Shown here: piece by piece, positions 1-9,939 of the stretch | Layout: the number at the start of each line of letters is the position of its first letter | Position numbering within the stretch: position 1 is the first letter of the stretch | NCBI GenBank assembly: GCA_965660935.1 | Contig: CBFIBR010000003.1 | Span: 34,769-98,768 of the forward strand | DNA from: UBA1172 sp002457135 | Lineage (GTDB): Bacteria > Pseudomonadota > Alphaproteobacteria > Puniceispirillales > UBA1172 | Reading direction: 5' to 3' | DNA length: 64,000 bases | The notes under the pieces: model-generated | The model's database searches: none | Told to the model about the DNA's origin: nothing | Seen by the model: only the letters and a program-made list of their open reading frames with translations | Made by a program: the position numbers and the translations under genes

Positions 1-1053
1 CCGCATGGCCATGCCGATGACGGAGATTTTGCAGACATCCTGGGCGGCGAGCATCTGCCCGTAGGCGATGGTGCTGCGCATGTCCTCAAGGACCTTGACC
101 GTGCGATCAAGTTCCGATCCCGGGACCGAGAACGTGATATCGGTCTTGCCTTCATCACTGGCCGCGGTCTGGACAATCATATCAACGTTAACATTCTGTT
201 CAGCCAGGGCGCCAAAGACGGTTGCGGCCACCCCGGGCCTGTCTTCGAGCGAGGCCAGCGTGATCTTCGCCTCATCGGCACTGTAGGCAATACCGCTGAC
301 GGAATTCTTTTCCATGATTTCATCCTCCTTGACCACCATCGTACCAGGCAGGTCTTCAAAGCTTGACAGGACTTGCAGGTTAACACCATGACGCATGGCC
401 ATGGCCACGGACCGGGTTTGCAGAACCTTGGCCCCGCCAGAGGCCATTTCCAGCATTTCTTCAAACGTGATGCGGTCGATTTTCTGCGCTTGTGGCACGA
501 TCCTCGGGTCGGTGGTATAAACACCATCCACATCAGTATAGATATCGCAGCGATCAGCACCGACAGCCGCCGCCATGGCCACGGCTGATGTATCCGAGCC
601 GCCTCGACCCAGGGTCGTGATCCGGTGATCATCGGCAATGCCCTGAAATCCGGCGACAACAGCAACCTGACCGCGCCCCAGCCGTTCAATGATCGTGTTG
701 GCTTCAATCCGTTCAATGCGGGCGCCGCCGTGGACTTCATCGGTAATGATCGGCACCTGCCAGCCCAGCCATGACCGGGCATCAACCCCGATATTCTGCA
801 ATGCGATGGCCAGCAGCCCCACCGTCACCTGTTCACCTGATGAAACCACCACATCGTATTCACGGGCATCATGCATCATGCCGGCCTCCCGGGTAAACTG
901 GACCAGCTGGTTGGTTGACCCCGACATGGCGGAGACAACGACAACAACCTCATTACCGCGATCGTATTCGGCCTTGACCTTATCGGCCACGGCCTTGATC
1001 CGTTCCATGTTGCCGACGGATGTTCCGCCGAATTTCATTACTATGCGCGCCAT
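1..1053 (-). CDS. lysC: Aspartate kinase (C-terminus cut by window edge)
   Basis: Aspartokinase phosphorylates L-aspartate, the first step towards lysine, threonine and methionine. The visible 351 residues begin MARIVMKFGGTS, with the kinase signature KFGGTS at about residues 7-12. The amino-acid kinase domain is followed by ACT regulatory domains, seen around the segments ITLASLEDRPGVAA and NVDMIVQ. Aspartokinases are usually slightly over 400 residues, so about 50-60 C-terminal residues lie outside the window. It is divergent from ubiG, with about 140 bases between the two starts. This lysC/ubiG/DUF1178 arrangement is common in Alphaproteobacteria. Feedback inhibition through the ACT domains is a family property that I cannot test here. 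Confidence 0.95.
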   Translation of the reverse strand, partial: MARIVMKFGGTSVGNMERIKAVADKVKAEYDRGNEVVVVVSAMSGSTNQLVQFTREAGMMHDAREYDVVVSSGEQVTVGLLAIALQNIGVDARSWLGWQVPIITDEVHGGARIERIEANTIIERLGRGQVAVVAGFQGIADDHRITTLGRGGSDTSAVAMAAAVGADRCDIYTDVDGVYTTDPRIVPQAQKIDRITFEEMLEMASGGAKVLQTRSVAMAMRHGVNLQVLSSFEDLPGTMVVKEDEIMEKNSVSGIAYSADEAKITLASLEDRPGVAATVFGALAEQNVNVDMIVQTAASDEGKTDITFSVPGSELDRTVKVLEDMRSTIAYGQMLAAQDVCKISVIGMAMR

Positions 1054-1191
1054 GATAATATCAGTTGGATTATATCTGTTGATCCGGTTGGCCCGCCCCG
1101 ATATGACTGGGTGGTATAAAGGGGGAGCAGAGTGTTGAATTTCTGTTCTGATAATCGTTTCGGGGCCAGGGGGCAAGAGAGGATTTGCAGC

Positions 1192-2013
1192 ATGGCAGGC
1201 AAGAAGCCCGGCATGAAGGCTGACGATAAAGGTGTTTCCGGCCCAATTTCCGGCCCTGGTACAGGGACTGTAGCCGGGACCGTCGATAATGCCGAAATCG
1301 CCTATTTCGATCAGCTGGGTGATGACTGGTGGGACCCGAAAGGGCCGTTTGCCGCGCTCCAGCGGATGACACCGGTGCGGGTTGCCTATATCCGCCAGCA
1401 GGCGGTGCGTTGCCTTGGCCGTTCACCCCAAGACCGGCTGGACGGGCTGTCGGTGCTGGATATCGGCTGTGGTGGCGGGCTGCTGGCCGAACCGCTGGCC
1501 CGCCTCGGGGCTGAGGTCACCGGCGTTGATGCCAGCCATGAGGCGATTGAAGCAGCGCGCCGTCACGCCGAGGCATCGGGGCTGACGATTGACTACCGCG
1601 CCCATTCTGCCGAAGACCTGCTGGCCGAGGGCCAGTATTTCGATCTCATCATTGCCTCGGAAGTCATCGAGCATACCGCTGATCGCCCTGCCTTTCTCAG
1701 CCTCATGGCCGGTTTTGCCGACCCTGACCCGGCGCGTCCTGCGCTGGCGGTGCTGACCACGCTCAACCGGTCCCTGCCCGGGGTTGTGCTGGGAAAATAC
1801 GCTGCTGAATATGTGCTGGGGCTTGCCCCCAAGGGCGCCCATGACCCGAAGCGGTTTGTTCGCCCTTCCGAATTGCAGCGTGAGGCCATGGCGGCGGGTA
1901 TCCAGCTGGATGATATCACCGGGATCAGGCCGTCTCTATTAAAGGGGTTTGATCTGGGCGGACCGCCGCTCATCAATTACGCTGCCGCCGGGCTTGTTCA
2001 GCCCGGACCCTGA
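1192..2013 (+). CDS. ubiG: Ubiquinone biosynthesis O-methyltransferase
   Basis: UbiG performs the O-methylation steps of ubiquinone synthesis using S-adenosylmethionine. The SAM-binding motif VLDIGCGGG is at about residues 88-96, followed by an acidic strand end (VTGVDAS) and a class I methyltransferase fold. The ATG at 1192 is preferred over the upstream ATG at 1132 because GAGAGG sits 9 bases before it. This gives 273 residues. The first 30 or so residues, rich in Gly, Lys and Thr, are a poorly conserved extension before the conserved EIAYFDQLGDDWWDP segment. The next gene, DUF1178, is convergent. Confidence 0.92.
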   Translation: MAGKKPGMKADDKGVSGPISGPGTGTVAGTVDNAEIAYFDQLGDDWWDPKGPFAALQRMTPVRVAYIRQQAVRCLGRSPQDRLDGLSVLDIGCGGGLLAEPLARLGAEVTGVDASHEAIEAARRHAEASGLTIDYRAHSAEDLLAEGQYFDLIIASEVIEHTADRPAFLSLMAGFADPDPARPALAVLTTLNRSLPGVVLGKYAAEYVLGLAPKGAHDPKRFVRPSELQREAMAAGIQLDDITGIRPSLLKGFDLGGPPLINYAAAGLVQPGP

Positions 2014-2036
2014 TCACGGCATTCAACGGCAGGCGA

Positions 2037-2555
2037 TCAATTTTCAGGCGGCAGCCACGGTATGCTGGCAATGCTGATGCCCTCTTCCTCCAGCGCGGTG
2101 GCATCATCTGGGCTGGACTGGCCGTAAATGCCGCGCGGCTCAACCTCACCGTAATGGATTTTGCGGGCTTCCTCGGCGAACTTGTCGCCGACATAATCGC
2201 ATTCAGCCTCAACCTTGCTCTGAAACGATCGCACAACGCGATACGCCTCGGCCATGGCCTCCTGCTGTTCGGGGGTGGGCATATGCTGCATGGGGGTCGG
2301 GGCCGGTTTTGGAGTCGGGGCCGGAACAGATGCAGGAGCAGGGGCTGGCACGGGTGTCAGGGCCTGTGCCTGTTCGGCTTTGGCGTTTGATTTGGCCGCT
2401 ACATTGGGGGTCATCAACGCCTTGCTGATCACGCTGTCATCACAGATCGGGCAGGTCACCAGCCCCTTGTCACACTGGTGCTGATAGTCATCGGATGATG
2501 AAAACCACCCTTCGAACCGATGCCCTCTGGAACATTTCAGGTTGAAACTGATCAT
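2037..2555 (-). CDS. DUF1178 family protein
   Basis: This 172-residue protein starts MISFNLKCSRGHRFEGWF, the signature opening of the DUF1178 family. Cysteines at residue 8 and in QCDKGLVTCPICD look like a small zinc-ribbon metal site. The middle (about residues 60-95) is low-complexity, rich in Pro and Ala (APAPASVPAPTPKPAP), and probably a flexible linker. The C-terminal third is helical and acidic. DUF1178 genes commonly lie near ubiG and the nitrilase gene in Alphaproteobacteria. Here ubiG is convergent and the nitrilase is 7 kb away. The biochemical function is unknown. Confidence 0.85.
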   Translation of the reverse strand: MISFNLKCSRGHRFEGWFSSSDDYQHQCDKGLVTCPICDDSVISKALMTPNVAAKSNAKAEQAQALTPVPAPAPASVPAPTPKPAPTPMQHMPTPEQQEAMAEAYRVVRSFQSKVEAECDYVGDKFAEEARKIHYGEVEPRGIYGQSSPDDATALEEEGISIASIPWLPPEN

Positions 2556-2620
2556 TATTTTTAGTTAAGGGAACACCGCCCAAAGTTCAAGGGAGGCAAC
2601 GTCAGGAGCGATCAAAAGGA

Positions 2621-5251
2621 TCATACCCGGCCGCAGCAATGCTTGAATTTTTTCCCTGACCCGCAGGGGCAGGGGGCGTTGCGCGATACCTTGACGGTAT
2701 TGCCCTGCTTCATCGGTGATGTCTCAACCGTGGCCGCGTGCATGCCGGGGTTGGCCCCGCCCCCTGATGATGATGGCGCGGGGGCCTCAACAGGGGGTTC
2801 GGGCTGTTTCAGTTCAATATGCGCAAGCACCGATGTGGTGGTCTGGCGCAGGTTGACCAGAAACTGCTCAAACAGGATGAAGGCTTCGCGTTTGTATTCG
2901 TTGAGCGGGTCTTTCTGGGCATAGGACCGCAGACCCACCGCCTGTTTCATGTGATCGAGGGCCAGCAGGTGATCCTTCCACTGCTGATCCAGCACCTGCA
3001 ACAACAGCGATTTTTCGGCAACGCGCATCACATCAGGGGTAAAGCGCACGGCTTTTTCCGCCATTTTGGTGGCGGCTGCATTTTCCAGTCTTTCGGTGAT
3101 GGCCTCAGGGTCCATGCCGTCTTCACGGAACCATTCCTCTGCCGGGATATCCAGCCCGAGGTAGCGGATCGACCCCTCTTTCAGAATGGTGGCATCCCAT
3201 TGATCGGGGTAGCTGCCCTCGGGGATGGCATCAGCGACCAGATCGGCAACCACTTCGGATCGCATATCGGTGATGGTATCGACCACCTCCTCGGTGCGCA
3301 TGATATCCTTGCGCTGGTCAAAGATGACGCGGCGCTGATCGTTCATTACATCATCGTATTTCAGCAACTGTTTGCGGATTTCAAAATTGCGCGCCTCAAC
3401 CTTGGACTGGGCCTTTTCAATGGCCTTGTTGATCCAGGGGTGAATGATGGCCTCGCCGTCCTCAAGACCAAGTTTCTGGAGCATGCCATCCAGCCGTTCT
3501 GAGCCAAAAATCCGCATCAGGTCATCTTCGAGCGAGATGAAAAACTTGGAATTGCCCGGGTCACCCTGACGGCCAGAACGGCCACGCAGCTGGTTATCAA
3601 TGCGGCGCGATTCATGGCGTTCGGTGCCGATGACATAAAGCCCGCCTGCACCCAGCGCGGTTTCCTTGGCGGCCTTGACCTCAGCCGTGATGGCATCGGC
3701 CTGGTCGGTTTCATCATCCGCCAGTCTTTTTTCCAGATTGCCGCCGAGCTGAATATCGGTGCCTCGCCCCGCCATGTTGGTGGCGATTGTCACGGCCCCC
3801 GGAATACCGGCATCGGCAATGATCATGGCTTCCTGTTCGTGGAACCGGGCGTTCAGCACCTGATGCGGGATGTTGGCCTTTTTCAGGCTGGCCGACAGTG
3901 CTTCGGATTTTTCGATGGTCACGGTCCCGACCAGCACCGGCTGGCCACGATCACGGCAATCCATGATCTGGGCAATCACGGCGGCATCACGTTCAGCCGA
4001 GGTGCGGTAAACCTCATCATCGTGATCAGCCCGCTGAACATCCTTGTTGGTGGGGATAGCCACCACGTCCAGCCCGTAGATTTCGGAAAATTCGCCAGCT
4101 TCGGTCATGGCCGTGCCGGTCATCCCCGCCAGCTTGGGGTACATCCTGAACAGATTCTGGTAGGTGATCGATGCCAGGGTCTGGTTTTCAGGCTGGACGT
4201 TCAGGCCTTCCTTTGCCTCAAGCGCCTGATGCTGGCCATCACCGAAACGGCGGCCTTCCATGGCACGGCCGGTGAATTCATCAATGATCAGAATCTGGCC
4301 GTTTTTGACCATGTAATGGGTATCACGCTGGAACAGCCTGTGGGCGCGCACCGCCATGTTGACGTGATGCAGAAAGGAGATATTGGACGCATCATAGAGC
4401 GTCCCCGTGTCCATGATCCCGGCCTCCTTGAGCAGCATTTCAACATGCTCGATGCCGGTTTCAGTGAGGGTGACGCTACGCTGCTTTTCATCCAGATCAT
4501 AGTCTTCCTCAGCCAGCATGGGGGCGAGGCCATCCACCCTTGCATAAAGCTCTGACGGCTGGTCGCTCGGCCCTGAGATCACCAGTGGTGTCCGCGCCTC
4601 ATCGATCAGGATGCTGTCAACCTCATCAATGATGGCAAAGCTGGGTTCGCGCTGAACCATGTCTTCAAGCCGGAATTTCATGTTGTCGCGCAGATAGTCA
4701 AAACCCAGCTCATTATTGGTACCGTAGGTAATGTCCGCGGCATAGGCCGCGCGGCGTTCATCATCGGTCAATTCATGGGTGATGCAGCCGACGCTGAGGC
4801 CGAGGAAACGGTAAATCTGGCCCATCCAGGCCGCATCACGGCTGGCCAGGTAATCGTTGACGGTGACGATATGAACGCCCTTGCCCTCAAGCGCGTTGAG
4901 GTAGGCCGCTAGGGTTGAAACCAGGGTCTTGCCCTCACCGGTTTTCATTTCGGTGATGCGCCCCTGGTGGAGCACGACACCGCCCATCATCTGAACATCG
5001 AAATGACGCTGGCCGATGCTGCGGATCGCCGCCTCCCGCACTGTGGCAAAGGCTTCGGGCAGGAGCTGATCGAGGGTTTCACCAGCCGCCAGCCTTTCCC
5101 TCAAACGATCGGTCTGGCCACGCAGACCGTCATCATCGAGGGATTTCATCTGATCTTCGAAACCGGCGATTTCAGCAAGCAGCGGTTCGAATTTTTTGAT
5201 TTCGCGAGAGTTGGAATCCCCGAAAATTTTATTGGCAAGTGAGGAAAACAT
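2621..5251 (-). CDS. secA: Preprotein translocase ATPase SecA
   Basis: SecA is the cytoplasmic motor that drives secretory preproteins through SecYEG. The 876-residue product has the Walker A motif TGEGKT at residues 104-109, the DEAD-like box [16 protein letters not shown] and the second nucleotide-binding domain motif [11 protein letters not shown]. The C-terminal zinc finger [13 protein letters not shown], which contacts SecB and membrane lipids, follows a Pro/Gly-rich linker. The length is usual for the family and no part is missing. The gene is divergent from the parvulin-type isomerase gene, whose product probably acts on Sec substrates in the periplasm. Confidence 0.98.
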   Translation of the reverse strand: MFSSLANKIFGDSNSREIKKFEPLLAEIAGFEDQMKSLDDDGLRGQTDRLRERLAAGETLDQLLPEAFATVREAAIRSIGQRHFDVQMMGGVVLHQGRITEMKTGEGKTLVSTLAAYLNALEGKGVHIVTVNDYLASRDAAWMGQIYRFLGLSVGCITHELTDDERRAAYAADITYGTNNELGFDYLRDNMKFRLEDMVQREPSFAIIDEVDSILIDEARTPLVISGPSDQPSELYARVDGLAPMLAEEDYDLDEKQRSVTLTETGIEHVEMLLKEAGIMDTGTLYDASNISFLHHVNMAVRAHRLFQRDTHYMVKNGQILIIDEFTGRAMEGRRFGDGQHQALEAKEGLNVQPENQTLASITYQNLFRMYPKLAGMTGTAMTEAGEFSEIYGLDVVAIPTNKDVQRADHDDEVYRTSAERDAAVIAQIMDCRDRGQPVLVGTVTIEKSEALSASLKKANIPHQVLNARFHEQEAMIIADAGIPGAVTIATNMAGRGTDIQLGGNLEKRLADDETDQADAITAEVKAAKETALGAGGLYVIGTERHESRRIDNQLRGRSGRQGDPGNSKFFISLEDDLMRIFGSERLDGMLQKLGLEDGEAIIHPWINKAIEKAQSKVEARNFEIRKQLLKYDDVMNDQRRVIFDQRKDIMRTEEVVDTITDMRSEVVADLVADAIPEGSYPDQWDATILKEGSIRYLGLDIPAEEWFREDGMDPEAITERLENAAATKMAEKAVRFTPDVMRVAEKSLLLQVLDQQWKDHLLALDHMKQAVGLRSYAQKDPLNEYKREAFILFEQFLVNLRQTTTSVLAHIELKQPEPPVEAPAPSSSGGGANPGMHAATVETSPMKQGNTVKVSRNAPCPCGSGKKFKHCCGRV

Positions 5252-5530
5252 GAAATTCCTTTTCTCTTATTCGGTAGAGCGGCTTGCCCATGATCAGGAC
5301 CATCACCTTTCAAATGGAATAGCCTGCGCTCAATGTCAATAAAATGTCTGTTTTTTTGGGCCTGTCCGTCAGGCTCTGGCGGTTGCAGGAAAGGGCCATT
5401 CATGATAGCGATAATGCATTGGCAAGGCAAAGTTTCAGCCCTGTTGCTGGAACACCCGTGCCGCTATTGTCATCGCCGCCGTCTTATCACAGCCGTACCC
5501 ATCGCCGTCGTCCCTATCAAGGAGTTTTTC
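5252..5530. promoter_or_regulatory. Divergent promoter region, secA / parvulin isomerase
   Basis: These 279 bases separate the divergent secA and isomerase starts and must hold both promoters. The secA side is AT-rich (around 5255-5275), with a GAAAAGGAA-type ribosome site reading leftward next to the secA ATG. AAGGAG at 5519-5524 serves the isomerase. I could not assign -35/-10 boxes with confidence. An ATG-initiated reading frame extends upstream from 5531 to 5333 on the + strand, but nothing supports its translation. Confidence 0.4.
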
Positions 5531-6490
5531 ATGCCGGTTCAAGCCTACCCTAAGCCAACCTTTCATGCTTGGGCTTTTTCTTTTGGGGCCTTTTCTTTTG
5601 GGGTCATGCCTTTGAAGGGTCTGGGCATGCGATTGATCATGACAGGCCTGATTGCCAGCATCGGGCTGGCCGCCCCGATTTTTTCGGTTGAGGCGCAGGA
5701 AGACGATGACGAAGCCCTGACGGTTGTGACCATCAATGGTGAGGCCGCGACACTCAACCTCGTGGGCAGTATTATCAACCAGCTCCCCGATGAGCTGCGC
5801 CGCCAACCGATTGAAAGCTACTATGACAGGATTGTCGATGACATTATCGACACGCGGCTGACGGCTGAGGCTGCCCTCGCATCCGAACTCGGCAATAATC
5901 CGCTCCTCCTGGAACTGGCCCAGCGTGCCTCTGATCGTGTGCTGGCCGAAGCCTGGCTGAATGACGAAATCCAGGACCGCATCACCGATGATATGATCCA
6001 GCAACGCTATCAGGAACTGGTGGCGGATACCGGCAGCAGGGATGAAATCAAGGCACGCCATATCCTGGTCGGGAGCATGGAAGAAGCCGAAGCAGCAATC
6101 GGGCGGCTCAAGTCGGGTGAGGATTTCAGCGATCTGGCCAAGGAGCTGTCAACCGGGACCAGCGGGCCCAATGGCGGCGATCTCGGGTATTTCGGTCGCG
6201 GTGCCATGGTCCCTGAATTTGAGGAGGCCAGCTTCACCCTTGAGAAGGGGCAATACACCGAAACCCCGGTGCAGACCCAGTTCGGCTGGCATGTCATTGT
6301 GGTGGAGGATCGCCGCACCGCCCCGGCCCCACAATTGCAGGATATTCGTGACCAGCTGATCAACGCCATGTCGGTTGAAGTGGCTGGCACCATCATCGAA
6401 GAGCTGCGCAGCAAGGCCACCATCGAACGGCTTGATTTTGAGCAGGTCCGCGATGCCGAAGCCAAACGGCGTGCAACCACAGATCAATAG
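5531..6490 (+). CDS. Periplasmic parvulin-type peptidyl-prolyl isomerase
   Basis: This is a PpiC/SurA-like folding catalyst that isomerises Xaa-Pro bonds in exported proteins. The parvulin domain covers roughly residues 170-265, starting at DEIKARHILVGS and containing GDLGYFGRGAMVPEFE and FGWHVIVVEDRR. An N-terminal hydrophobic stretch (about residues 38-50) ending in FSVEA-QED is a signal peptide. The ATG at 5531 has AAGGAG six bases upstream. A start at 5627 would give a more classical 23-residue signal peptide and is a real alternative. argJ begins eight bases downstream, so the two are probably cotranscribed. Confidence 0.88.
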   Translation: MPVQAYPKPTFHAWAFSFGAFSFGVMPLKGLGMRLIMTGLIASIGLAAPIFSVEAQEDDDEALTVVTINGEAATLNLVGSIINQLPDELRRQPIESYYDRIVDDIIDTRLTAEAALASELGNNPLLLELAQRASDRVLAEAWLNDEIQDRITDDMIQQRYQELVADTGSRDEIKARHILVGSMEEAEAAIGRLKSGEDFSDLAKELSTGTSGPNGGDLGYFGRGAMVPEFEEASFTLEKGQYTETPVQTQFGWHVIVVEDRRTAPAPQLQDIRDQLINAMSVEVAGTIIEELRSKATIERLDFEQVRDAEAKRRATTDQ

Positions 6491-6498
6491 GCTGGTGC

Positions 6499-7752
6499 AT
6501 GGAAAAATCCCCGCTCGCCCCTGAAAAAATGCCTGATCTCCTCCCGGTCAAAGGCTTCCGCCTTGCCGTGGCCGAAAGCGGGATCAAGTATCAGGACCGC
6601 CCTGACCTGATGCTGCTGGTGGCGGATCAGCCCGCTGTCATCGCCGGGGTGCTGACCACATCCAGAACAGCCTCAGCCCCGGTGGACTGGTGCCGCAAGG
6701 TGCTGGAGGGCGGCACCGCCCGTGCGGTTTTCGTCAATGCCGGTAACGCCAATGCCTTCACCGGCCAGGCCGGGGTCGACACGGTTGAAAAAACTGCCCT
6801 TGCCGTGGCTGATAGCATCAGGGCCAGTGATGGTGAGGTGCTGCTGGCCTCCACCGGCGTTATTGGTGAGCCGCTGGATGCAGGCCTCATGATCCGGCAT
6901 CTGCCCGCCATGCAGCAATCCATGAATGAGGCCGCATCCAGTCATCAGGACTTGGGGCAAGACTGGGAACAGGCCGCCGAGGCCATCCGCACCACCGATA
7001 CGTTCGCCAAGGCCACAAGCCGCCGCCTGACGCTGAACGGGGTTGAGGTGACAATCACCGGCATCGCCAAAGGGTCAGGCATGATCGCCCCCGACATGGC
7101 CACGATGCTCAGCTTTATTGCCACCGATGCAGCGATTGCCCCTGCGGTGCTGCAAGCCATGACCAGACGCATCGCGGACCAGAGCTTTAACGCCATTACC
7201 GTGGATAGCGACACCTCGACCAGCGATACCGTGCTGGTGCTGGCCAGCGGCATGGCGGGCAATGCCGAGATCAGCGACCCCGCCAGCCGAGATGCCGAAG
7301 ACTTTGCCGCCGCCCTCCATGATCTGATGGTGGAACTGGCCCAGCTCATTGTCCGCGATGGTGAAGGCGCAACCAAGTTTATCACCATCACCGTTGCGGG
7401 GGCCGAGGACGATCAGGCCGCCCGCCGGATGGGGCTGGCGATTGCCAATTCGCCCCTGGTCAAAACCGCCATTGCGGGTGAGGATGCCAACTGGGGGCGG
7501 ATCGTCATGGCCGTTGGCAAATCAGGGGAGAAGGCAGATCGTGACCGGCTTTCGATTGCCATGGGCGGTGTGGTGATCGCCCAGGATGGCCAGCGTGTTG
7601 CTGATTATGATGAAACCCCGGTGGCCGAACACATGAAGGGTCAGGAAATCACCATCGCGGTTAATGCCGGGGTGGGTGATGGTGCTGCCGTTGTCTGGAC
7701 CTGCGATCTGACCCATGGGTATATTTCCATCAATGCCGATTACCGGAGCTGA
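6499..7752 (+). CDS. argJ: Bifunctional ornithine acetyltransferase / N-acetylglutamate synthase
   Basis: ArgJ moves the acetyl group from N-acetylornithine to glutamate in the cyclic arginine pathway, and in many species also uses acetyl-CoA. The 417-residue proenzyme has the self-cleavage motif GSGMIAPDMATMLSF. Cleavage at Ala201-Thr202 would produce the alpha and beta chains and expose Thr202 as the nucleophile. NWGRIVMAVGKSG near residue 330 is also characteristic. The start lies eight bases after the isomerase stop, and the 3' end overlaps mutT by 20 bases. Whether it is mono- or bifunctional cannot be read from the sequence. Confidence 0.95.
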   Translation: MEKSPLAPEKMPDLLPVKGFRLAVAESGIKYQDRPDLMLLVADQPAVIAGVLTTSRTASAPVDWCRKVLEGGTARAVFVNAGNANAFTGQAGVDTVEKTALAVADSIRASDGEVLLASTGVIGEPLDAGLMIRHLPAMQQSMNEAASSHQDLGQDWEQAAEAIRTTDTFAKATSRRLTLNGVEVTITGIAKGSGMIAPDMATMLSFIATDAAIAPAVLQAMTRRIADQSFNAITVDSDTSTSDTVLVLASGMAGNAEISDPASRDAEDFAAALHDLMVELAQLIVRDGEGATKFITITVAGAEDDQAARRMGLAIANSPLVKTAIAGEDANWGRIVMAVGKSGEKADRDRLSIAMGGVVIAQDGQRVADYDETPVAEHMKGQEITIAVNAGVGDGAAVVWTCDLTHGYISINADYRS

Positions 7753-8152
7753 CAAACCGCGCCTTCTGGTGGCGGCGGCGGCGCTGGTCGATGCCGATGG
7801 GCGTGTGCTGCTGGCGCAGCGCCCTGAGGGGAAATCCATGGCAGGGCTGTGGGAGTTTCCGGGCGGCAAGGTTGAGCCGGGCGAAACCCCCGAGGCCACC
7901 GTCATCAGGGAATTGCAGGAAGAACTGGGGGTTGATACCCATGAAAGCTGCCTGGCCCCGCTGACCTTTGCCAGCCATGACTACGATGATTTTCACCTGA
8001 TCCTGATGCTGTATGTCTGCCGCCGCTGGAAAGGCACCCCGGCCCCGAGGGAGAATAACCCTGTCCAGTGGGTCCGGCCCAACCGGATGCGCGACTACCC
8101 GATGCCGCCCGCTGATCTGCCGCTGGTGGCGATGCTTCAGGACCTACTCTGA
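7733..8152 (+). CDS. mutT: Nudix hydrolase, MutT-type 8-oxo-dGTP diphosphatase
   Basis: MutT removes oxidised dGTP from the nucleotide pool and so prevents A:T to C:G transversions. The Nudix box is complete: the GGKVEPGETPEATVIRELQEE segment fits GX5EX7REUXEEXGU. It is preceded by MAGLWEFPG, typical of MutT. The ATG at 7733 gives 139 residues. An in-frame ATG at 7715 would add six residues. Either start lies inside the end of argJ, which indicates translational coupling. The last nine bases overlap the end of the convergent methyltransferase gene. Confidence 0.88.
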   Translation: MPITGADKPRLLVAAAALVDADGRVLLAQRPEGKSMAGLWEFPGGKVEPGETPEATVIRELQEELGVDTHESCLAPLTFASHDYDDFHLILMLYVCRRWKGTPAPRENNPVQWVRPNRMRDYPMPPADLPLVAMLQDLL

Positions 8153-9055
8153 CTGTTCGGGATCGTATTCACTGCTGCCGAGCGCATCAGCCAGCCGGGC
8201 CGAGGCCGAACCGGGGCGCAGCGGTTGCTGCTGGCTTTCATGGGGGGCCCAGCCGGTCAGGGTCACCACCTCAAACACAGCCTCAATCCGGCCATCGGCA
8301 TCAGCAAAGCGTTCCTGCATCGACAGTGCTGTCCGCATCATCACCTCCCTTGGGGTGAACTGCCGCCGCCGCGCCGCCAGGGCGTTGCCCTCGGCCATGC
8401 CGCGCAGATCACGCATCAGGGCAAAGGCATCGGGCCAGGTCACGGTCAGGCTGTCACTGTCGGCCACCGGCAGGGCCAGACCGGCCCGCCCGATCAGCCC
8501 GCCCATATCACGGATATCCGCCATCGGCATGACCCGGGGCGACATCCCGCCAAGCACCGCTGTTTCAGCATCGGTGAGCGCCGCCCTCAGGTTGGAGAGC
8601 GTCTCACCACCCGGCAGGGCAACCACCATCAGCCCGTCCGGCTTGAGCAAACGCCGCAGCCGCAACAGCATTCCCGGCAGATCATTGACCCAATGCAGGG
8701 CAAAGGCGGAAAATATCCCGTCCAGGCTTTCCTCGGCAAAGGGCAGGTTTTCATACGGCGCGGCGATAGCCTCACAGCCGTTTTCGGAGGCCGCCGCCGC
8801 CATTGCCGGTGACGGGTCCTGCGCCAGCACCCGGCCGATTGCGGGATGGTCCATCAGCATCCGGGCCAGCTGGCCGCCATGACAGCCGATATCCGCCACC
8901 AGCGGGAATTCACGCCGCACCGCATCAAGCCGGTCAACAACACGTTCCGCCACCGCTTTTTTAAGGAAATCATGCCGGGCATAACCCGCCGCCGCACGAT
9001 CACGCTGACGCTGGTGCGCGGCTTCATCCACAAGCTGGGGGGGCTGATCAATCAT
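8144..9055 (-). CDS. SAM-dependent methyltransferase-fold protein, BioC/NDUFAF5-like
   Basis: This 303-residue class I methyltransferase-fold protein has the SAM motif VADIGCHGGQLARML and the post-motif stretch FSAFALHWVNDLPGML. The HWVNDLP segment and the overall length resemble alphaproteobacterial relatives of mitochondrial NDUFAF5, an assembly factor that hydroxylates an arginine of complex I, and more distantly BioC. The ATG at 9055 is preferred. A TTG 27 bases upstream would also be in frame. It sits beside comF, as in many Alphaproteobacteria. Whether it is a methylase or a hydroxylase is open. No other biotin synthesis genes are near, which argues against BioC. Confidence 0.75.
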   Translation of the reverse strand: MIDQPPQLVDEAAHQRQRDRAAAGYARHDFLKKAVAERVVDRLDAVRREFPLVADIGCHGGQLARMLMDHPAIGRVLAQDPSPAMAAAASENGCEAIAAPYENLPFAEESLDGIFSAFALHWVNDLPGMLLRLRRLLKPDGLMVVALPGGETLSNLRAALTDAETAVLGGMSPRVMPMADIRDMGGLIGRAGLALPVADSDSLTVTWPDAFALMRDLRGMAEGNALAARRRQFTPREVMMRTALSMQERFADADGRIEAVFEVVTLTGWAPHESQQQPLRPGSASARLADALGSSEYDPEQSE

Positions 9056-9154
9056 GCCCCCAGCATGGCGAAACCGGGGCAAAAAACAAGGCCCCGCTGA
9101 TGCAAAATCATCCCCGTTAAGGGAAAATTCAGCACAGCGGTGCTAGGTTCGGTT

Positions 9155-9904
9155 ATGGAGGCAACCGGCACCATCATGACGACGATCCAGAAACTGACCC
9201 ATTCCGTGCTGGCGCTGATCTGTCCCCCACTATGCCCGTTATGCAGCGGGTTGACCGCCAATGGCGGGATTTGCGCGGCGTGCTGGAGCGGGCTGAACCT
9301 GGCCACACCCATGGCATGCCGGCAATGCGCCCTGCCCTTTGACCATGATGCCGGATCAACGATCTGCGGCCAGTGCATGGCGGAATCACCCGGTTTCGAT
9401 CAGGCTGTATCCGGGCTGATCTATAACGACACCGCCAAATCCCTGATCCTTGCGCTGAAATACGGTGACCGGCTGGATATCGCCCCGGTGCTGGCGGGGC
9501 TGATGCTGTCAAGGAGCCGTAATCTGATCAGGGAGGCTGATGTCATCATCCCGCTGCCGCTGCACCCGAAACGATTTTTCAGGCGGCGGTTCAACCAGTC
9601 GGCTGAAATCGCCCGTCACCTGATCCATCTTGCCGGTGAGGATGAGAGCAAGCTGGGGCTTGATCTGCTGATCCGCCGGCGCAATACCTCCAGCCAGGGT
9701 CGCATGACCCGGGTTCAGCGACAGCGCAACCTTGCCGGGGCATTTGCCATCAATCGGATGAGCGGGGTCAGCCTGAAGGGAAAATCGGTGTTGCTGGTTG
9801 ATGATGTCCTCACCACCGGGGCCAGTCTTTCGGCTGCGGCATCGTGCCTGAAAAAGGCAGGTGCGGAAAACATTGCCGTCTGTGTCGTGGCGCGGGTAAA
9901 ATAG
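9155..9904 (+). CDS. comF: ComF family phosphoribosyltransferase-like protein
   Basis: The 249-residue protein has an N-terminal zinc-finger-like region with paired cysteines (CPPLCPLC, CAACW, CRQC, CGQC) and a C-terminal phosphoribosyltransferase domain. The PRPP-binding motif is VLLVDDVLTTGAS, near residue 215. In naturally competent bacteria ComF is needed for DNA uptake. In Alphaproteobacteria it is widespread and its role is less clear. The ATG at 9155 has an AGG about seven bases upstream. In-frame starts at 9140 and 9176 are possible. The nitrilase gene follows after 35 bases, probably in the same operon. Confidence 0.85.
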   Translation: MEATGTIMTTIQKLTHSVLALICPPLCPLCSGLTANGGICAACWSGLNLATPMACRQCALPFDHDAGSTICGQCMAESPGFDQAVSGLIYNDTAKSLILALKYGDRLDIAPVLAGLMLSRSRNLIREADVIIPLPLHPKRFFRRRFNQSAEIARHLIHLAGEDESKLGLDLLIRRRNTSSQGRMTRVQRQRNLAGAFAINRMSGVSLKGKSVLLVDDVLTTGASLSAAASCLKKAGAENIAVCVVARVK

Positions 9905-9939
9905 CCCGTATCACTAAAGGCAACAAACAGGACATCACC

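Noticed and set aside
1112..1121. TGGTATAAAG resembling an operator half-site before ubiG
   Set aside because: Only a half-site, in the lysC/ubiG divergent region. More likely part of a -10 box. It shows that half-sites alone are weak evidence.
3614..4555. 313-codon open frame antisense to secA
   Set aside because: It is a shadow of secA, and the product shows no domain.
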